64,000 nucleotides of DNA from Prorocentrum cordatum (Eukaryota > Sar > Dinophyceae > Prorocentrales > Prorocentraceae): NCBI GenBank assembly GCA_963575745.1, contig CAUYUJ010002067.1:29939-93938 (forward strand). Direction: 5' to 3'. The notes beneath the pieces were generated by a model. That model did no database searches. It was not told where the DNA came from and worked only from the letters and a program-made list of their open reading frames with translations. Shown here one piece after another: positions 36,263 to 49,135 of this stretch (its first letter is position 1; each line of letters begins with the position of its first letter). The translations under genes and the position numbers were made by a program.

Positions 36263-39200
36263 CTACTGAGGTGCCTGTTGCTTCCCCATTCCCTGGATGG
36301 TCTTAGCTTTGCTGAGCGCTTTGGGCCAGGACCCCATTGCAATACGACGTAAATACTCCCGCCCTGTGGCGGTGGGTGTGTCACATGCGACGGCTAACTT
36401 CCCGATCTGTCGGGAGGCGTACACCCCGCAGTGAAAACAAAACCACAATTTCAGCCCAGTGTGGGACCTTAAACGGTAGGTTAAATGAGCATATCCCCAC
36501 GCCACATGTACCTGCTTCCCGAGGGGGGCCTCATATAAGTGCCATCAACATTCTCAAGGTCATAGCAACTGATGCCGAGCCAGTCAGTCCTGCGAGCAAA
36601 CGAGGCAGAGTTCTGGCACCTGCTGCACCTACTGCCAGTGCTGTCCAGAGTGTGTTGCGAAGAAAAGGCGGCACACACAGCGGGGGCAGGCGGTTGGGCT
36701 GGCGCCTTAGGCTTCGGCCTCCTACGTCGAGGGCCGTCGGGGTGGGCAACTCTGTCGGCCTCAAGAGCATCAATGTGGGCCCTGAGGATCCTCAAACGGA
36801 CAGAAAAAGCTTCCTGCTCAACACGGGCATTCTCCTGGCGAGCGTGCTTGGGGACCCTGCATTCACGAGCCGCTCCAGCGGCGAGTTCATCAGCGACGGT
36901 GTTGCCGTAGGCTAGAGAGCTGCTGATTTTCCCCGAGCAAATATCGGCCTCGGTCATGTGGGACCGTATACACATCACAATCATATCTGCGCGCCGTTCT
37001 CGGACGGCCTCTCGAACACGATACCACAAGTCTGCATCCGCGCCCTTGGGCGTCTCACGATGGCCATTGTGGTAGTTGAGATAAACACCCTCGCTGTCAG
37101 TGAAGTAGACCAGGTCGCCCGTCGTAGTCGCGAGGGCCATCAGCAGCGCCATGAGCTCGCCGCGGATGACAGTCTGTCGGCAGCCTGGGAGAGGTCCCCA
37201 GGCCGCACCCTGCATGTCCATGCCGTTCTTGGCTAGATCGTGAAATACAGCGATGCCGACCCCGACCCGACGAAGGGGTGAGCTGGATGTGTCACCCCCG
37301 CCGCTGCCGTCGCCGAAAACATAGGTGGGTTCGCCATGCCAACTGCTGAAACATCCTGGGCCGCACTCATCGGCCCCGTGGACTTCCCAACATTCGTGTG
37401 CCACTGGAGGCGGCAGGGCTGTCCAGCTGCGTGGAATGAGCCCCCGTGTCCAATGGCATTCGTACATGTGCGGCTGTGCCGTGGCCTCTGCGATGAGGTC
37501 GTCGGTGCCCTCGTAGATCGGGCACTCTGCTCGGCATATGCACTGCCACACTCGATGAAACTCCGTCTCCTCAGCCTCGCCGCATCGACCACATCAGCCG
37601 TCGGTGTCGGCGTCCTTGACCTCGGCCCGGGCACGGGCCTTGGGCCACATGGCCCCTGTGGCGCGAGGCGCGCGCCGTTCCTCAGGGACCCGAGGTACTT
37701 CAGCAGCCGTCGGTAGGAGTGATTGTCGACTCCACCCTCCATGCCGCCGCCGCCGTGATGCTTGCTGGCTTGTCGCCAGTACCTGTCCTGGACGCTGTTG
37801 TCTAGGTCGGTGAGCAGCGCCTCTGGGATGTCCACTGCTGGAATCCCCGACAGCGCCTCCGTCTTGAACTCCCACGTGTCAGTGCCGTCGGCGAGGGCCC
37901 CTGGTAGCCTCCATTCGTTGGGCTGTACAGGGTCCCAGCCATTCTCGAGCAGATAGATGACGATGGCTGACTGGGGTCCTCGTACATGTCTGGCCCGTTG
38001 CTGTGCTGGCATGGCTCGGAAGTGGTCGACAACCTTGCGCCATGTGAACTGGATCGTCTTCTGTAGCGGCCCTGCCTGTGCCCAGTGCCCCAACCATTCC
38101 TGGGCGACCTCTCGAGGAAAACGTCGAGCTGGATCGCGCAGCTCCGTTTTGAGGTCGAGGAGAGTGGTCAGGCACCGCCCAGGTAGGCGAGGGCCTACTG
38201 CGTCGCCTAGTCGTCGTCGGAACAACATCAGCGACGTGCAGTAGACTCCGTGAATCTGGTGACCGTATGCGCCCGCGGCCTGTCCGCCCTGCTGGGCGAG
38301 TCGGCCCGTGACGCGGTACCTTCTGGTGGCCCGCGCCAGGCGCGCGATCTTCCTGTGCATGAAGCCGTGTCGAGTCAGCCGTTGCGTGCGGTTGGCCCGG
38401 GCGTGTCGAACTCCAGCTCCGAGGTCGGTGCCGAGGTAGCTGGCCTGGCTCTTGCAATGGATGTGGTAGCCCCTGCGCTTCATGGCCCCCGCGATGAACC
38501 TGGCGTCATCCATGTCCGAGCAGATGATGACGCTCGTCTTGGCAATGCTAAGCCCCCTTGCACCGAGCTCAGCACACGTGTCGGTTAGACACCGCACCAT
38601 GTGCCGACGTATTGCCCGTCGTGAGCCCTGCATGCGTTGAGAGAGGTCGTCGACCCATATGCGATGGGAATGCCGCCAGTGAACCTCCGTGATCTTCTTG
38701 AGAGCCCTGAAGGTCATCACCTCGGCGAACCTGGTCTCCGACAGCAGGCCCTGCACGACCGATCGGCTGGGGAAAATGCCCAGCGCACATGCGCCGCTCT
38801 GCGTGAGGACACGGGGCGCGGTGCACTGTAGGATCTCGAGGCCCAAGACCTCCGCTGGGAAGTCTACCTCGAGCGCTTCTTCGCCCAGCCTGCACCACTC
38901 GATGCTGTCGTAGAACTGCGCGACGTCTACTAGGCCGTGGGCCTGAGATGTCTGGACGTACGCTGCGAGCTCCTCATGCAATGCTCGCTGGTACGCCTCC
39001 CGCAGCGCTGATTTCCCCTTGGCCGCCGCGTACCAGTGCGCGAAACACCGTGTTCCACTCCTGCACTGCGTCCCCGCGGCACATGGACCAAAGTTTGGCA
39101 ATCTCTGGTAGAATTCCAATGATACGATCGCCCCCATCCTTCTTGGCCCTCGTAGCCCCGCTGTGAGGAGGAGTTGGTGGGGCCAAGTCTGCGTCTGCTC

Positions 39201-41290
39201 GACGAGGTTGAGGATGGTGGCGAGCTCCTCAAGCGCTGGGTCGGGCAGCCTGAGGAGGTCAGTCGGAGGTCAGTCGGCCTTAGCCTGTCAGCGCCCATGG
39301 CAGTGGATGCCCGCTGCCGCCGGAGCCCTTGTCTCACGTCCTGCGCCGTGAGTGGTGGCAGGCCCCCCTCTTGAATGCGCTGTCGGACGGCGTCGAAAGA
39401 GCCCCCAGGCCAGCGCTGTCGGGGGGCCCACGGCGCCCACAGCTCGGCCCAGGTGCTGACCTTCCGATCGATCAAGTCACGAGGGTGGGCGATGGTGCCC
39501 GCCTCGGTGACGACAGACTCAGCATGCAGATGCGGAGGCCGAAGTGACCTGTGCAACGCTCCGATGGCGGGCTCCGTGACGGCCCACTCGCGGAAGTCAC
39601 GGAGGGACTTCCTCACTGCCCGATGCTGCGCGCGGCGCGCGACGGCAGCTGCCTTGCTGGTGAAGCTCGCGACCTCGACGTCGGCTGCAGCGCGTATTCG
39701 GCCGAGGAAGTCGGCCCGCTGAACCCACCGAACTCCGTCCCGATGCCGCAGCTGCCCTGGGACCTGGCTGGGCACGTCGGTCGTGAGCTTCTCGACGCAC
39801 GCGTAGAGCTGGTCCAGCTGCCGCTGCCCGTTGTCCCTCGCCCTGTGCCTGCCGATGTTCTGCAGGATGGCGTGCAGCCTGGTCCACCACGAACTGCTGA
39901 AGTCCCTCAGCGCTGCACGCCGCTTGCTCTGCTGCCCCCGAACTGGTACCACTCGAAACTCGGGCCCTTCTGCGCGGGAGCCACCGAGGAGGACCTGTCT
40001 ATGGTGTGCGTGAACAGCGGCCTCAACTGGTGCAACCCAGGAGCCGTAGAGCTGCCCGAGCTGACAAGAGATATCAGGCTTGAGCGAAAAGGCAACTGAG
40101 GATGCCGCAGTAGCGGCAGGCCGAGTGAAGTGGGGGGGCAGCAGACCTATGTGCATACGATGCACATCCCAGACTTCTTTCGGGATATCAAAACTGGGCC
40201 GAGATGCGCTATCTGCGCTGGCAGACTCCGACCCCTGGGGCTCCGCAGGTATGTGGGGGCTCTCACACTGGGCTGAGTGAGACATTCCGACATCGATGCT
40301 GGCAGGCTGATGCGCAGGGGGTGGAGAGAGGTCCGATGCCTGGTTTTCCTCCACGCTCGGCGCGACCAGAGGCTCGCGACGGCGCTGTAAAACAGTTCCG
40401 TCGGCCCAGGGATCTTCCCCGGACTCGAACTCGGCCTGCGATTCTTGATCTGACCGATCGTCGGCACACGTGGACTGGCCCTCGAGCTCATCGCCTGCGT
40501 CGGCCGTCCACAAATCTCCAACTAAAACTGAATGAAGTTTCTCTTTACGTTCGACTGCCTTTGCAGTCTGCTCGGCCCTCTTGGCCCTGGCTAAACTAGA
40601 CTTGGACCCTGCTGTGGGGGCCTGAGCAGGTCGGGCTACGCTCGGGAGCCGCCGCGGGAGATCGACAATGCGAGTCAGCAACTGTTCTCCCCCGGCGACG
40701 AAATGAATTCTTAAGACAAAGTGTGGCTTCCACGGCACGTCGTGCACCGCGGTGACCTGGGAGACGTACGCACGGGCAGCAGCGCAGTGCACCGCGTAGC
40801 CCAAATGCGATGGCTTACGTCCGCCCCCAGGGTTACAGGTATGATCTACATCGGCGCACCTGATCTCACCTCCTACTTGCTGCTAAAACCCCGAGGCCGC
40901 CAGGACCTGTGGAGAGACACCCCAGTCCCCGACGACGGCCCAGGGGAGTTGGAGGGATCTCAGGAGGCTGCCGAGCCTTCGAAATCGCGTGAGGTTGGGG
41001 CCCGCGAGGCCTATACTATAAAATCCGTAGAACAAAATAACAACTATAGAGGAGCCGCAAAAGTGCAACACTACTGAGGGGAAGCCGTCCACGCTGGTGG
41101 ACGGTCTAGCCTGCAGAGCTGCGGACTGGACACCCTCGTGCAGCACGTGTGTCTGCAAGTGCCCCATTGGAAAGGAACCACTCACCGCCCTCGTTAGCAT
41201 GTCCTGCGGACGATTCACACGAATCACCAGTCCACCCGTCAGGATGCCCACGCCGTGAAGGCCGTGCGTGATTGCAGACCACTCTCACTC
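36263..41290 (-). pseudogene. LINE-2 ORF2 remnant: endonuclease, reverse transcriptase, RNase H
   Basis: Pieces in order along the minus strand. Endonuclease 3' half in 41251-40700: LPWAVVGDWGVSP then an in-frame TAG at 40885-40883, with AVHDVPWKPH after it. Linker and start of reverse transcriptase from 40804 to about 39230. A short piece in another frame, 39186 to about 39050, with GGDRIIGILPEIAKLWS, which aligns with GGERVIGLLPETAKIWS of LINE-1. A third frame from about 39060 to 37600 carries VDVAQFYDSIEWCRLGEEAL and RIWVDDLSQRM (catalytic Asp pair). A fourth, about 37600 to 36481, has the CGRC-H-C zinc motif and RNase H (YVFGDGSGGG, IRGELMAL, YFTDSEG, NTVADELAA). A last frame to 36263 has CFHC and IGKLAVAC. 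The lesions could be decay or assembly errors. Confidence 0.83.
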
Positions 41291-41505
41291 CTTCCTCGCG
41301 CGAGACTGCCAGCTGCCCACATCAGCTGACGAGATGCGCGTACCGACGAGGCCTGTGTAGTCGTCGGGGCAACTGCCCAGGTACCCCCAACACTTGCCGC
41401 CCATGCACGTGACGCTGCTGTAGAACATTGTACTTGCACGGGTACTGCGGCTTGTGGCAGCCGCCTCGTCGCCAGGAGCGACGGCTTGACTGGGTTCGGA
41501 ACCTA
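41291..41505 (-). other. LINE-2 spacer between ORF1 and endonuclease
   Basis: Corresponds to the linker region of LINE-1 but is shorter. One frame reads MFYSSVTCMGGKCWGYLG, Cys-rich, which I cannot place; no similarity to the acidic LINE-1 linker seen. Confidence 0.4.
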
Positions 41506-41506
41506 G

Positions 41507-42704
41507 TCAAGATGAGGCGGCTCTCGTTTGGCTGCCGACGCCGCCGCCCTTGCCGCCCTTGCCCTTGCCGATCGCCTGCTGGGCGGTGAATCGTGCTGCC
41601 GATAATCTCGTCGCCTCAGCCTTCAGCGCCTCCTCCGCAGCGGCTGCCGCCGCGGCTGCTTGATGGGCGGCGCCGTCGCCACCGCTAGCCGCCTCCCCTG
41701 CGCCCGTGCCTGCGCCAGCGGCGCCAGTCGGCTCGGCAGGGGGGGCGGGGGCAGCCTGGCCGCTGTCGCCCTTGCGCTTCTTCTGGTCCGCTCCTCCTGC
41801 AACCTGCGGGCGGTGCGAGCCCGCTCGATCAGCTCCCTGACCTGCGGCTCCTTGGTGTCGAACTGCTTCTTGAGTTCCTCGAGCCCAGCCTTGATCCGCT
41901 CGAGCTCGGCCTTCCCACCCTCCTCGAAATCGACGTCGGCGACCTCCGCGAAGAGGCCCTGGCCCCAGGTCACGGTGAAGGCGGCCTGGCGCTCCTGCGG
42001 CGACTGCCCCGCCTCGGAGCTGCCGATGCCCTCGGCTCTGGCGAGTGCCTCGGATGGCTGCCTTCTTCTTCACGGACTCCGTCTTGGCCACCTGCATGGC
42101 GGCTTCGGCCTCCTTGGCCTCTGCCGCGGCCACTCTGGCACGGACCTTGATCACATTGTTGACAATCTGCGTGCGTCGGTTGACCGCGGCGCGCCAGGCT
42201 CCATCTGCTTGGCGCGCGCACTCGACCTCGGACCCGCGGGGCTGCGCTGCATTGTCAGCAGTGGCAGCGAGCGCCTGTCGTAGATGAGCGGACAGGTGGT
42301 CGCCACCGTGGCTGCCGCTATGGTCACGGTCGCCGCGGCTGCGCGATGAGCCTCGGCCCCCGCGCTGGGTGGTGGTGGTCCCGTCGCTGTCAATGACCTC
42401 GGCTTGCTCGTTGAACCGCACCACCGACGGCGATCTCGAGCGTCCAGCACGATGGATCCTTATTGGCCGACTGCAGCGGGGACATTGCGGCTGATCTGGG
42501 TCGAGCCGATCGTTGTACTCGCATGCGTGGCAGGCCTTGCATCTGCTCCAAAGCCTGTTCGAGCGACGGGAAGGGAAAGTCATGAGCCCCAGCTCTGGTT
42601 GACCCCAAAGGCGAGAAACTGGTCTTGCTGCGGGGGAACTCCTCAAGCACCACGGGAAAGTACTGGGGCAGCTCAGGTGGTGCAACATGCGCCTGAGCCG
42701 TAAT
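41507..42704 (-). pseudogene. LINE-2 ORF1 remnant: zinc finger and coiled coil
   Basis: Relic of the nucleic-acid-binding ORF1. From the 5' end: [15 protein letters not shown] in one frame (about 42690-42490); then [10 protein letters not shown]...CPRC finger and a long Ala/Glu/Lys helix (KVRARVAAAEAKEAEAAMQV) in a second (about 42560-42040). Next is AELERIKAGLEELKKQFDT in a third (41973-41770), then the Ala-rich tail ending GKGKGGKGGG back in the second, with stop at 41507. The helix aligns with that of LINE-1 ORF1, which fixes the order. The Cys-His-rich upstream frames that extend to 44770 are CA-repeat artefacts. Confidence 0.72.
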
Positions 42705-42708
42705 GGCT
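42690..42708 (-). other. relic DinoSL at LINE-2 5' end
   Basis: Minus strand GAGCCATTACGGCTCAGG lies at the junction of the CTC array and the first ORF1 codons. It matches the AGCCATTTTGGCTCAAG part of DinoSL except at three positions. Same place as the perfect copy in LINE-1. Confidence 0.72.
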
Positions 42709-42815
42709 CGAGGAGGAGGAGGAGGAGGAGGAGGAGGAGAAGGAGGAGGAGGAGGAGGAGGGAGGAGGAGGAGGGAGGAGGAGGGAGGAGGAGGGAGGAG
42801 GAGGGAGGAGGGTCG
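42709..42815 (+). repeat. (GAG)n microsatellite at LINE-2 5' edge
   Basis: About 105 bp of GAG/GGA beginning right after the relic leader. Confidence 0.95.
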
Positions 42816-42817
42816 GG

Positions 42818-43055
42818 TAAATCGCCGCCGATCGCTGAGCTCCAGCGCCAGCGGGCAGAGCACGCTGCCCCGCGGCAGCGCCCGCGCGAGCTCTGACCGC
42901 TTCGCGAGCGGCGGGCTCCGCGCCCCGAGCGGCGCGGCCTCGGCCGGCGCGGGCGCCTCGCAGCTGCCGCCCAGGTGCACTGGCGAGACGGCGGGCTGGT
43001 CGTTGTCCGACCCGCTCTCCTCCAGGACGAGGCCCCAGAGATGCTCGCGTCGTTG
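42818..43055 (-). CDS. possible exon, unknown product
   Basis: A stretch of about 240 bp without simple repeat between the GAG array and the CA block. One minus-strand frame has a balanced composition ([20 protein letters not shown] and [20 protein letters not shown]). No family recognised, no visible start, and the other frames are Arg/Ala-rich as expected of shadows. It may be an exon or part of another repeat. Confidence 0.3.
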
Positions 43056-43059
43056 AAAA

Positions 43060-45700
43060 CACAAAGACGCACAGACACACAGGCACGCAGACACACAAAC
43101 ACCCGGACACACAGACACACAGACACACAGACACACGGACACACAGACAGACACAGAGACACAGAGACACACAGAGACACACAGACACACACAGAGACAC
43201 ACAGAGACACACAGAGACACACAGAGACACACAGAGGCACACAGAGACACACAGACACACAGACACACTGAGACCACACACAGACACACGCACAGACACA
43301 CACAGACACACACGCACACACACGCACACACACACCCGCACACACACACACACGCACACACACACACACACGCACACACACACGCACGCAAACACACGCA
43401 CACACACGCACGCACACACACGCGCGCGCATACGCGCGCACACTCGCGCACACGCGCGCACACACGCGCACACGCGCGCACGCGCACGCGCACGCGCACG
43501 CGCACACGCACGCGCGCACGCGCACACACGCACACCCACACGCACACGCACACGCACACGCACACGCACACGCACACGCACACGCACACGCACACGCAAA
43601 CGCACACGCACACGCACACGCACACGCACACGCACACGCACACGCACACGCACACGCACACGCACACGCACACGCACACGCACACGCACACGCACACGCG
43701 CACGCGCACGCGCACGCGCACGCGCACACGCACGCGCGCACGCGCACACACGCACACCCACACGCACACGCACACGCACACGCACACGCACACGCACACG
43801 CACACGCACACGCACACGCACACGCACACGCGCACCCGCACCCGCACCCGCACCCCCAGCACCCGCACCCACACCCACACCCACACCCACACCCGCAACC
43901 GCAGCCGCAGCTGCAGCCGCAGCCACAGCCGCAGCCGCAGCCGCAGCCGCAGCCGCACCCACACCCACACACACACACACACACACCCACAGCCGCAGCC
44001 GCAGCCGCAGCTGCAGCCGCAACCGCAGCCGCAGCCGCAGCCGCAGCCACAGCCGCAGCCGCAGCCGCAGCCGCAGCCGCAGCCGCAGCCGCAGCCGCAG
44101 CTGCAGCCGCACCCACACCCGCGCACGCACACACACGCACCACAACACAACACAACACACCACACCACACCACACCACACCACAACACAACACAACACAA
44201 CACAACACCACACCACACCACACAACACAACACAACACACCACAACACAACACAACACAACCCAACACACAACACACACACAACACACACAACACACAAC
44301 ACACACACACACCACACACACCACACAAACCATACACACCACACAACACACACACACACACACACACACGCGCACGCGCGCGCACGCGCACGCGCACGCG
44401 CGCGAGACACGCGCGCAAACGCGCACGCGCACGCGCACACGCACAAGCACACGCAAACGCCCACGCACGCCGAACACGCACACACGCACACGCACACGCA
44501 ACATCGCACACCCACACCCACACGCTCACCCGCGCACGCGCCACGCGCACGAGCACGCTCCACGCGCACGCGCCACGCGCACGCGCAAACGCACACGCAC
44601 AGCGCGCACACGCACACACGCACACACGCACACACGCCACACGCACACACGCCACACACACACCACACCCACACGCTCACATCTCGCAAACACCACACGC
44701 CGCACCTCAAACAACTGACATCGCACGCGCTCACGCACACACACGAACGCACGCAACGCACAACGCACACACGCTACACCTGCACACACGCACCGCACGC
44801 ACGCCATCACACACACAGCAAATCACACGCACACACGCACACACGCTCACACACACACAACACGCACACGACACGCCACACGCACACGACACGCACTACG
44901 CACATCGCACACGGCACACGCATTTTTAGCAACACGCACAAATAACACACACACCCACCCTCACCATCACCCCTCACACCCCATCCACACCCACACCCAC
45001 ACCCAAACCACACCCAAACCCACAACACGCACGCGCACGCACACGCACACGCCCACGCACACGCACAACCGCGCACGCACACGCACACGCGCACCCGCAC
45101 CGCAACCCGCACCGGCACCACGCACACCCGCACTCACGCACCCGCAATTCACGCACTGCCCATTCTAGGATTCACGCGTCGTCGGCTACCATCACTCCCA
45201 GCTCTCCACACACACACACACACACACACTCACACACACACACACACCCACACACCCACCAACACACCCACACATCCACCCACACACCCACACCCACACC
45301 CACACATGCACACCTACACACCTGCACACTCGCACACCTGCACACCTGCACGCCTGCACACCTGCGCACCTGCACACCTGCGCACCTACACACCTGCACA
45401 CCTGCACACCTGCACACCTGCACACCTGCACACCTGCACAGCTGCACAGCTGCACACCTGCACACCTGCACACCTGCACACCTGCACACCTGCACATCTG
45501 CACACCTGCACAGCAGCACAGCAGCACAGCTGCACACCTGCACGCCTGCACACCTGCACACGCACACACACACAGACACACACACACAACACACACACAC
45601 ACACACACACGCACACACACACATGCACAGACGCACACACGCACACACACACACACATACGCACCCACACCCACACCCACACCCACACCCACACCCACAT
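43060..45700 (+). repeat. CA-type simple-repeat block
   Basis: Successive zones of CACAGA, CACACG, CACGCG, GCAGCC (43885-44110), CACACCACAACA and CACACG, then CACACCTG repeats (45306-45560) and CACACCC. Frames such as CVCVRV or HTHTHT are artefacts on either strand. 45134-45200 is a short non-repeat island. Confidence 0.95.
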
Positions 45701-46075
45701 CCTTGCTCCTTATTAGTATTCTATACCCCACCTGCCTCGTATCCCGGCCGATAGCAACCCAATCCGGGACCTCCAATCTGGACTGTCAAAAATCAATGCG
45801 AAGTGGCCGTTTTTCTTCGCAACATCGTCTTTCTTGTCGCCGACGATGCGAGAAGCGTGGCAGGAACGGCAGGCGGCGCACATCGCGCGCGGCAGTCAAT
45901 CTGGGCCAGCCCACCCTGACTGTAAAAACCAATCCAAAGTCTTCGTTGTTTCCTCTCAGCATGGCCTACCTTGTCGCCGACGGTGCGGAATATGTGGCAG
46001 GAATGGGACGCGGCGCACATCGCGCGCGGACTTCAATGCAGGCTGAGGGCCCTCCCATCCTGACTAATGCTACTA
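45701..46075 (+). repeat. 138-156-bp tandem repeat, block 1
   Basis: Starts at the edge ATCCTTGCTCCTTATTAGTA. Contains two or three units with CTTGTCGCCGACGATGCG, GGGACGCGGCGCACATCGCG and GGCCCGCC-like segments. Same units occur at 47400-48260 and 50700-51250. Confidence 0.8.
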
Positions 46076-46079
46076 GTAC

Positions 46080-46089
46080 CATTGGTACG

Positions 46090-46123
<34 letters not shown>

Positions 46124-46327
46124 CTGCTACTACTTGTTCTGCACATTGTACTACCAATGGCATTACTACTCGTGTAGCAGTCGTACAAGTATTACTAGCA
46201 CTTCTACTTCCATAGTGATACTACTCTGTCCTACTACTCGTACGAGTACTTGTACCACATGTAGTACTTCTGCTCATACTACTCGTATTATTATTCGTAC
46301 TACTAGTACTACTACCTATTCGTATCC

Positions 46328-46372
<45 letters not shown>

Positions 46373-46394
46373 GTACAAGTAGTAGTAGTAGTAG

Positions 46395-46483
<89 letters not shown>

Positions 46484-46621
46484 TCATTGACTTCTACTTA
46501 CTAACACTACCACGCTACCCTCTACCCTACCCACTACCCTCACCACTACCACTGTAGACTTTCTAGTACCAATTACTAAACTTTACAACAATCAACAAAA
46601 TCTACTACTACTACTACTACA

Positions 46622-46692
<71 letters not shown>

Positions 46693-46700
46693 GCGCCAAC
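46080..46700 (+). repeat. (TAC)n microsatellite block
   Basis: ACT/TAC trinucleotide repeats with an inversion to AGT at 46376-46395, interrupted at 46500-46600. Confidence 0.95.
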
Positions 46701-46985
46701 ACCCAATTGCGCCAGCATTGTTTCTTATGTTGTGGGAGGGCGGAACGTGTCCGTTGTTCCTTTCAACATGGCCAATCTTGTCGTCGACGATGCGTGGCGG
46801 GAATGGGACGCGGCGCACAGCCCGCGCGGACGTCAATGCGGTGTCCTGGGGTATCCTCCACTCGCACTGAAATGCCCGCGCAGCCCCCAATTGTGCCATC
46901 ACTGTTTCTTATGTTGTGGGAGGGCGGGTGGGAATGGGCACCATTTGCCTTGCGGATGTCTCGATCGAGTGGCTTGTTTTCACCG
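46701..46985 (+). repeat. edge repeat (GTTCCTTTCAACATGG type), copy 1
   Basis: About 285 bp with TCTTATGTTGTGGGAGGGCG twice, GTTCCTTTCAACATGGCCA and GCGGTGTCCTGGGGTATCCT. Later copies are at 48890-49135, 49735-50030 and, in part, 52690-52775. Each ends where a CACACCC array begins. Confidence 0.75.
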
Positions 46986-47317
46986 TCCCCCACCCACCCC
47001 ACACCCACACACACACACAACACACAACGCAACGCACACGCACACGCTCACGCCACGCACACGCATCACGCACAACCGCACACCGCTCGCCACGCACACA
47101 ACGCAAAACACACACACACACACGCACACAAACACACACACACACACACGCACACACACACACACGCACACACGCACACACGCACACACGCACACACGCA
47201 CACACACACACACACACACACGCACACACGCACACACGCACACGCGCACACGCACACGCACACGCACACGCACACGCACACGCACACGCACACGCACGCG
47301 CACACGCACACCCACAT
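46986..47317 (+). repeat. CA-type simple repeat
   Basis: CACACG/CACGCA array of about 330 bp ending at ATCCTTGTTCCCTACTAG. Confidence 0.94.
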
Positions 47318-48890
47318 CCTTGTTCCCTACTAGAATATACCCCCACCTACATCGTATTCCGGCTGATAGCAACCCGATCCGGGACCTCCCATCGGGACTT
47401 TTAAAAAATCCGCACAAAGTGGCCGTTCTTCTTCTCAACATCGTCTTTCTTGTCGTCGACGATGCGAAAAGCGCGGCAGGAATGGGACGCGGCGCACATC
47501 GCGCGCGGCAGTCAACCTGGGCCCGCCCACCCTGACTGTAAAAAATCCATACCAAGTTTTCGTTTTTTCCTGTCAGCATGGCCTGCCTTGTCGCCGACGG
47601 TGCGAAATATGTGGCAGCACTGGGACGCGGCGCACAGATGGGACGCGGCGCACATCGCGCGCGGCCGTCAATCCGGGCCCGCCCACCCTGATTGCAAAAA
47701 TCAATACAAAGTACCAGTTTTTTCCTCTCAGCATGGCCTGCTTTGTCGCCGACGGTGCGAAATATGTTGCAACAGTGGGACGCGGCGCACATATGGGACG
47801 CGGCGCACATCGCGCGCGGCAGTGAATCTGGGCCCGCCCACCTTGACTGTAAAAAATCAATACAAAGTTTCTGTTTTTTCCTCTCAGCATGGCCTCCCTT
47901 GTCGCCGACGGTGCGAAATATGTGGCCGGAACGGGACGCGGCGCGCATCGCGCGCGGACGTCCATGCGGGCCGCGGGCCCTCCCATCCTGACTGTAAAAA
48001 CCAATACAGAATTGCCGTTTTTCCTTCCATCATGGCCTGTCTTGTCGTCGACGATGCGACATGCGTGGCAGGAATGGGGCGCGGCGCACATCGCGCGCGG
48101 ACTTCTGGGGCAACCCCAAGGCGGGAGGGGCCACCTTACTTGCCAGAAACAATGCCATGCTGATTTTCCCTGCCCACATAGCTGTTCTTGTCGTCCACCC
48201 CGCAAAAGTGCATGACAAGAATTGGGCGCGGCACACACCCCTCCCCCCCCGCTCGAAGTGAATGAACTGACCTTCCCGCTTGGGCGCCGAGCGAAATTTT
48301 CTCAAAGTTGCGCTCCCGCTTTGGCTCGGCGCACGTTTTTAGCTCGCCAATTCATTGGGCGCCGGGGCGTTCCAGGAGGCCCTGGGGTGACGAATGCCTG
48401 GGAGGTTTTTGCTTGTTCAAGCTCTTGGAGGGCCTCCTGAGGCTCCCCGCGATTTCTTGGCGCTACGGCCGTCTGGAGGCCATCTTGGGCGTCTTGGAAC
48501 GATCTTTCGGCGACTCAGGGCCCCTCGGATCGTCTCGGGGGCGTCTCGGCTCTCTTGGGGGGTTCCTGGGGCGTTCTGGGACCTGGAAGTCAGCGCCGAA
48601 GGAGAAAACCATCGCTGGGGCCGACGTGCCCAGGACCTGCTCGGGGTTCTTTTCGTCCGGGGGCCCCCAGGGGCCGCCCCGCGCGCGCAAACTAGAAGAT
48701 TGTTAACTAGTTACCGGAGATCTTAGCACGCCTCTGGCCCGTTGGGTTGGCCCGGGACCTGCTCGGGGTACTTTTCGCCAGGGGGCCCCCAGGGGTCGCC
48801 CCGCGCGCGCGAACTAGAAGATTGTTAACTAGTTGCTGGAGATCTTTGCACGCCTCTGGTCCGTTGGGCCTGCGAATTTGTCCCAAGAAG
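47318..48890 (+). repeat. segmental duplication, copy 1, with five tandem units
   Basis: ATCCTTGTTCC edge, then five units of 138-156 bp (landmarks GCATGGCCTGCCTTGTCGCC near 47576, 47732, 47888 and 48031). Then comes a 600-bp tail with TTCTCAAAGTTGCGCTCCCG and a twice-repeated 133-bp unit (GATTGTTAACTAGTTACCGG). Copy 2 is at 50618-52010. No coding sequence identified. Confidence 0.82.
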
Positions 48891-49135
48891 GCGGAACGTG
48901 TCCGTCGTTCCTTTCAACATGGCCAGTCGTGTCGTAGACGATGCGAAATGCGTGGCGGGAATGGGACGCGGCGCACACCCCGCGCGGACGTCAACGCGGT
49001 GTCCTGGGGTATCCTCCACTCGCATTGAAATGCCCGCGCAGCCCCCAGTTGTGCCATCACTGTTTCTTATGTTCTGGGAGGGCGGGTGGGAATGGGCATG
49101 CCATGCTTGACTCGCTCGAGCTGGCTAGCTTGACC
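48891..49135 (+). repeat. edge repeat, copy 2
   Basis: Same sequence as 46701-46985, ending CGAGCTGGCTAGCTTGACCC. Confidence 0.78.

Larger units (their letters stand above)
36206..42708 (-). mobile_element. LINE-2: decayed non-LTR retrotransposon with relic DinoSL
   Basis: About 6.5 kb on the minus strand with the same order as LINE-1: relic spliced leader, ORF1, endonuclease, reverse transcriptase, zinc motif, RNase H, CCHC knuckle and a 57-nt tail. Frames change several times and an in-frame TAG interrupts the endonuclease region, so it cannot work as read. Both ends abut GAG/CTC arrays (35361-36205 and 42709-42815) in the same orientation as for LINE-1. Confidence 0.85.

Noticed and set aside
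35177-36384. Long frames of Leu/Ser/Pro or Glu/Arg/Gly (also at 1517-2177, 4840-6189, 23643-24718 and 56363-57654)
   Set aside because: Products of CTC/GAG arrays; similar frames exist on both strands and in three phases.
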